Of a stretch of 64,000 nucleotides of DNA, positions 60,448-64,000 are shown piece after piece. The notes below the pieces were generated by a model that was given only the letters and a program-made list of their open reading frames with translations, was not told the DNA's origin and made no database searches. The DNA is taken from positions 3,962,001 through 4,026,000 of the forward strand of contig NZ_CP064295.1 of assembly GCF_015476115.1 (NCBI RefSeq), in the 5' to 3' direction. The position numbers and the translations under genes are program-made. Every line of letters starts with the position of its first letter. Position 1 is the first letter of the stretch. The DNA comes from Aegicerativicinus sediminis. GTDB taxonomy: Bacteria > Bacteroidota > Bacteroidia > Flavobacteriales > Flavobacteriaceae.

Positions 60448-61767
60448 TTACTTATTTTGAATCAATTGAATCTTAAGTATTCGTTTCGTTTGATCGGTTA
60501 TCTTAAAACGATCGTCCATCCTATCTCCAACCAGCCAAACCACGTCATCACCAGAGCATAATATCCACAATCCTTCTTTTTTAATTAAAGGCCATTTTTC
60601 ATCCTTAAGGAACTTACTTACCTTTTTCTTACCCCTCATTCCAATAGGATAGAAAAAATCACCGTCCTGCCATTTTCTTAATGTAAGAGGTAACTGAATT
60701 TTATCAACATCAATAAATATGATGGGCTCATCTAATTCTTCCCAATTTTCAACTTCTGCAAACATCAATTTTCCCTCTCCAAAAGCTACTGGATCTAAAG
60801 ATTCAACACTTATAGTATCTTCCGTTTCATTGGCACCTTGTCTCATTAAGATTAGGGTTTCCCTATCCTTTAATAAGCGGTAATCTGAAGAAAACACCTG
60901 TTTGCCTGGTTGACTTGTTAGAAGGTTTTCTATATCATTCCATGATGTAAAACCATATTCCTTCAATAATTGGTAGAGGTAGGCTTTAGGATTATTTAAT
61001 TCTTCCAACTTAGGGATATTATATACAATTTTTGAATCGTCGATTTCTTCTATAACCGATTCCGAAACATCATTCATTCTGTCCTCTACAATTTCCCTTA
61101 TTTCTAACAATTGCCGTTGGGTTGTAAGGAAGTTTTTCAGAAGATTTGAGTTGATGCTTTTTAAGGTTGGAATGACATCGTGACGCAGTTTATTACGCAG
61201 ATATTTTGTTTCTGCATTACTACTATCATCCCTCCATTTTAAATGGTTTTCAATAGCATACACTTCAATATCTTCACGGCTAAAAGCTAATAATGGACGC
61301 ACAATATTTTCGTTAATCTCAGGAATGCCTGTAAGTCCTTCCAGGCCTGTTCCTCTTGAAAAATTGATTAAAAAGGTTTCAAGGCTATCGTCTGCATGGT
61401 GAGCGGTTAATATATAATCGAATTGTAACTGATTCGCCAATTCTTGAAACCAATTATAACGCAAATTTCTAGCAGCCACCTGGGTTGAGAGTTTATTTTC
61501 GCTAGCATACCCCTTAGTATCAAACCTTTGGGAGAAGACTTCTAATCCTAATTGATCACCAAAACGATTTACGAAATCTTCATCAACATCACTTTCTTTT
61601 CCACGGAGACAAAAATTGCAATGTGCCAAGGAAACATCGAGTCCAATTTTTGTACACAAATGGGTAAGGGTTATGCTATCAACACCTCCAGAAACAGTCA
61701 CTAAACATCTTGATTCCAGAATAAAAGGGAAACGGTTTTTTATATGTGAATGGAATGTTTCTAGCAT
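60448..61767 (-). CDS. tilS: tRNA(Ile)-lysidine synthase
   Basis: TilS adds lysine to C34 of tRNA-Ile(CAU), changing its codon to AUA and its identity to isoleucine. The PP-loop SGGVDS is at residues 26-31, followed by 'LTHLC', '[21 protein letters not shown]', '[25 protein letters not shown]' and the C-terminal '[31 protein letters not shown]' substrate-binding region. ATG 61767 ([10 protein letters not shown]) is preferred; a start at 61782 would add five residues. It sits next to pabB, a neighbourhood common in flavobacteria. Confidence 0.95.
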   Translation of the reverse strand: MLETFHSHIKNRFPFILESRCLVTVSGGVDSITLTHLCTKIGLDVSLAHCNFCLRGKESDVDEDFVNRFGDQLGLEVFSQRFDTKGYASENKLSTQVAARNLRYNWFQELANQLQFDYILTAHHADDSLETFLINFSRGTGLEGLTGIPEINENIVRPLLAFSREDIEVYAIENHLKWRDDSSNAETKYLRNKLRHDVIPTLKSINSNLLKNFLTTQRQLLEIREIVEDRMNDVSESVIEEIDDSKIVYNIPKLEELNNPKAYLYQLLKEYGFTSWNDIENLLTSQPGKQVFSSDYRLLKDRETLILMRQGANETEDTISVESLDPVAFGEGKLMFAEVENWEELDEPIIFIDVDKIQLPLTLRKWQDGDFFYPIGMRGKKKVSKFLKDEKWPLIKKEGLWILCSGDDVVWLVGDRMDDRFKITDQTKRILKIQLIQNK

Positions 61768-61809
61768 TCCTAAATATACCATTTCTTAATATTTTAAAAG
61801 AAGACCAAT

Positions 61810-63099
61810 TTATTTTTCTAAGATCGCCCTCATTGCCTTAGCCTTCACCAAGCACTCTTCATATTCCTTAAAGGGATCACTAGCCGCAGTTATTGCACTA
61901 CCTACCGAAAATGACAAGTATTTATTGTTTTTATTATAGAGAATACTTCGTATTACCACATTAAAATCTAAATCTCCATCGGCTTTGATATAACCGATAG
62001 CCCCAGAATAAACTCCCCTCTTTGTCTCTTCCAATTCTTCAATAATTTTCATAGCAGAAATTTTTGGTGCACCGGTCATACTTCCCATAGGGAAGGTGGA
62101 TTCAATAATATCTATTGGATCTATAGTATTGGGAACTTTAGATGTGACAGTAGAAATTAACTGATGAACCTGCTTAAAGGAATAAACTTCACATAATTCT
62201 TCTACCTGAACCGTTCCTTTTATAGCCGTATGAGCTAAATCATTCCTAACCAAATCTACAATCATTATATTTTCGCTCAATTCTTTAGGGTTTGTTTTTA
62301 AATTCATCTGTAGTTGGATATCCTCATTTTCGTTAGCAGATCGAGGAGCAGTACCCTTAATTGGCTGAGAAATTACTTTTTCACCAATTTTCTTAAGATA
62401 GCGTTCAGGGGAAGCCGATATTACGAATTTGTCTTTTACTTTTAAAAAAGAAGCGAATGGTGTTTTTGAAATATCATTTAATGAAAAATAAGCATGAACA
62501 GCATCTAATTCTACCCCATCTGAGTAAAATTCCTGACAAAAATTAGCCTCGTAAATATCACCTCTATGAATATGCGCCAACATGCTTTCAACCTTTTGAA
62601 GATATGAATCTTTATGAATGCGTAATTTTATTTTAATCTGCTCATCTAAGCAAAAGCTGGGTATGACAGTTTGTAAAATTGAATTAAAATCATGGGTTAT
62701 ATCTGTATCATGGACGGTTAAATATTGAAATTCTATTTGTTCCTTCGAAAGGAAAATCAATTTCTTTGGTTGGAAAAAAAAGATATCGGGGAAATTAAGT
62801 CCATCATAATTATCAGAAACCAAATTTTCAATATCATTTTTCAGATCATAACCTAAATATCCTATAATGAAGTCATTAACCTCTTTCCTGAAATTTCTTA
62901 GCTTATTAAAAGCCTCCTTAAAGTCACCGCTAAATATGGTGTTTGCCCCAACAGCCAATATTGCTTCATAACTACTATAAGGTTGCTGGTATTGGTTGGA
63001 ATCTAACAAAACACAAAAATCATCCCCGGCTCCCCAATAGAGCAACTTTTGCTTTATTGTTTCAGGCTGCTCAATTTTAAAAGTTTTACTTATTCTCAA
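61810..63099 (-). CDS. pabB: Aminodeoxychorismate synthase component I
   Basis: Component I of the chorismate-utilising enzymes; makes 4-amino-4-deoxychorismate for folate. The 429 residues have 'HIHRGDIYEANFCQEF', 'SPERYLKKIGEKVISQPIKGTAPRSANE', 'ENIMIVDLVRNDLA' and 'STFPMGSMTGAPKISAMKIIEELE', covering the active site. The length and lack of trpE-type feedback sequences favour PabB over TrpE, and no trp genes are nearby; a glutaminase partner (PabA) is not in the window. Confidence 0.93.
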   Translation of the reverse strand: MRISKTFKIEQPETIKQKLLYWGAGDDFCVLLDSNQYQQPYSSYEAILAVGANTIFSGDFKEAFNKLRNFRKEVNDFIIGYLGYDLKNDIENLVSDNYDGLNFPDIFFFQPKKLIFLSKEQIEFQYLTVHDTDITHDFNSILQTVIPSFCLDEQIKIKLRIHKDSYLQKVESMLAHIHRGDIYEANFCQEFYSDGVELDAVHAYFSLNDISKTPFASFLKVKDKFVISASPERYLKKIGEKVISQPIKGTAPRSANENEDIQLQMNLKTNPKELSENIMIVDLVRNDLAHTAIKGTVQVEELCEVYSFKQVHQLISTVTSKVPNTIDPIDIIESTFPMGSMTGAPKISAMKIIEELEETKRGVYSGAIGYIKADGDLDFNVVIRSILYNKNNKYLSFSVGSAITAASDPFKEYEECLVKAKAMRAILEK

Positions 63100-63271
63100 G
63101 GTTGAAAATTGAATGATTTAAAAGTATTAAGATTATATCATTTGAAGAAGAAGATTTTTAGACGACCCGAATACAATCATTTAAAAATTCCTTTAAAAAA
63201 TTGAATTTCAACCTACTAATGAGTACTAGTTAGGATTTTTTATAACTTTAATACTTCAATCTAACAGCCTT
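63100..63271. other. Divergent intergenic region pabB / TPR lipoprotein
   Basis: 172 AT-rich bases serving two divergent promoters. A TAACTTTA box at about 63243 is a near match to the -7 consensus for the plus-strand gene; no full promoter pair or RNA is seen. Confidence 0.35.
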
Positions 63272-64000
63272 ATGAAATTATATCCCCTATTCGCCTTTTT
63301 GGCAATTATCCTTATTTCTTGTAAATCTAATGAAAAGGAAAGCCAACCAACAATTGAAACCCCTCCTGAACCCTCGCTAGGTTGTGTTCCAGCGGTTACC
63401 GATGCCGAGTGGTATAAAATTGATAATAAGGCGCCATTATTAGATGGTATGGACGTTATCGAATATCCCATCACCACCAATGATACTTTAGCCCAGGCAT
63501 ATTTTAATCAAGGTTTGGCGTTGGCGTATGGCTTTAATCATGCAGAAGCAGCACGTTCTTTTTATTATGCCACAAAATTAGACCCTGAATGTTCAATGTG
63601 TTTTTTCGGTTACGCCTATGTTCTAGGACCTAATTATAATGCCGGGATGGAAGAAGACAATTATGAACGTGCCTATGAAGCAATTCAAAAAGCGAAATCT
63701 TTAGGTAAAAATGCAACCAAAAAAGAGCAGGAATTTATAAATGCCTTAGCCGTGAGGTATGTGGCCGAACCTCCTGAAGATAGAATGTATTTAGACGTTA
63801 ATTATTCTAAGGCCATGAAAGATTTATTTAACCAATACCCAGATGATTCGGAGATTAGTACGTTATATGCTGAATCGATTATGAATTTACATCCTTGGGA
63901 TTTGTATGACAAAGATGGATTAGCTAAGGAATGGACACCAGAAATTGTTGAACTTTTGGAAAGATTAATCACAATGAATCCAAATCATCCCGGGGCACAT
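63272..64000 (+). CDS. TPR-repeat lipoprotein, 3' part missing
   Basis: The frame opens at ATG 63272 with a lipoprotein signal (MKLYPLFAFLAIILISC, Cys17) and runs off the right edge after 243 codons. It contains TPR-like helices ('AQAYFNQGLALAYGFNHAEAARSFYYATKLDPECSMCFFGYAYVLG', 'LLERLITMNPNHPGAH'), the form of flavobacterial tetratricopeptide lipoproteins with a 'TKLDPECSMCFFGYA' block. Two cysteines in CSMC may bind a cofactor or metal. Function unknown; the rest lies outside the window. Confidence 0.88.
   Translation, partial: MKLYPLFAFLAIILISCKSNEKESQPTIETPPEPSLGCVPAVTDAEWYKIDNKAPLLDGMDVIEYPITTNDTLAQAYFNQGLALAYGFNHAEAARSFYYATKLDPECSMCFFGYAYVLGPNYNAGMEEDNYERAYEAIQKAKSLGKNATKKEQEFINALAVRYVAEPPEDRMYLDVNYSKAMKDLFNQYPDDSEISTLYAESIMNLHPWDLYDKDGLAKEWTPEIVELLERLITMNPNHPGAH

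Noticed and set aside
1-64000. CRISPR array, tRNA, rRNA, IS element or prophage
   Set aside because: No regularly spaced repeats, no T-loop GGTTCGA-type signature in a cloverleaf context, no transposase, integrase of phage type or structural phage gene was found; xerD is the housekeeping recombinase.

Overview
The window is a compact, AT-rich chromosomal segment from a member of the Bacteroidota, almost certainly a (probably marine) Flavobacteriaceae bacterium. The evidence is a PorQ gene of the type IX secretion system beside cmk, near absence of Shine-Dalgarno sequences, several promoters of the Bacteroidota form TTG-N19/20-TAnnTTTG, a 6S-like RNA next to zapA, TonB receptor and SusD-free outer membrane biology, and many lipoproteins with acidic residues after the lipobox cysteine. 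About 59 protein genes, one structured RNA and a dozen terminators or promoters can be supported. No tRNA, rRNA, IS element, prophage or CRISPR array was seen, and no gap exceeds 300 bases.

Layout. 1-4 kb (minus): a CAP-domain lipoprotein cut by the window edge, pdxH, rnz, a small STAS-like gene, pyrB and pyrR. 4-10.4 kb (minus): rpsA, cmk-porQ and lon. 10.6-13.6 kb (plus): an ECF sigma factor, its likely anti-sigma partner and two surface/periplasmic beta-helix proteins. 13.6-15.8 kb (minus): an MFS permease and an M48 lipoprotein protease. 15.9-24 kb (minus): a GlgE-type alpha-glucan cluster (GH31, glgB, maltokinase, glgE). 24-26.6 kb (plus): msrB, a DinB-like gene and lpd. 26.6-29.6 kb (minus): aroQ and four outer-membrane beta-barrel genes. 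29.8-33.1 kb: xerD (plus), rny, 6S RNA, zapA and a coiled-coil partner (minus). 33.3-37.4 kb (plus): an M23 protein and a TonB-dependent receptor. 37.7-40.7 kb (plus): thioredoxin, ApbE, DUF4266 and DUF3570. 40.7-45 kb (minus): nitronate monooxygenase, two lipocalin-like lipoproteins and dnaK. 45.2-47.1 kb (plus): panB, a repeat-flanked four-helix-bundle gene and an rluA-type gene. 47.1-49.9 kb (minus): a sensor kinase between two related multi-spanning membrane proteins. 50-54.6 kb (minus): 5-oxoprolinase pxpABC with an Nramp-like transporter and DUF2891. 54.7-64 kb: yifB, an SLC13 carrier, a YheT hydrolase, ade, tilS, pabB and a TPR lipoprotein cut by the right edge.

Most of the window is housekeeping. 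The parts most likely to hold undescribed biology are: (i) the thioredoxin-ApbE-DUF4266-DUF3570 cassette, which reads like an envelope flavinylation system whose outer-membrane barrel carries an SGAS motif; (ii) the pxp operon, whose Nramp-like carrier lacks the residues that bind metal in true Nramps and may move 5-oxoproline or a relative; (iii) the four-helix-bundle gene bounded by inverted repeats between panB and the pseudouridine synthase; (iv) the kinase sandwiched between paralogous seven-span proteins with no response regulator; and (v) a TGACA-N3-TGTCA type operator seen before both heat-shock genes dnaK and lon.
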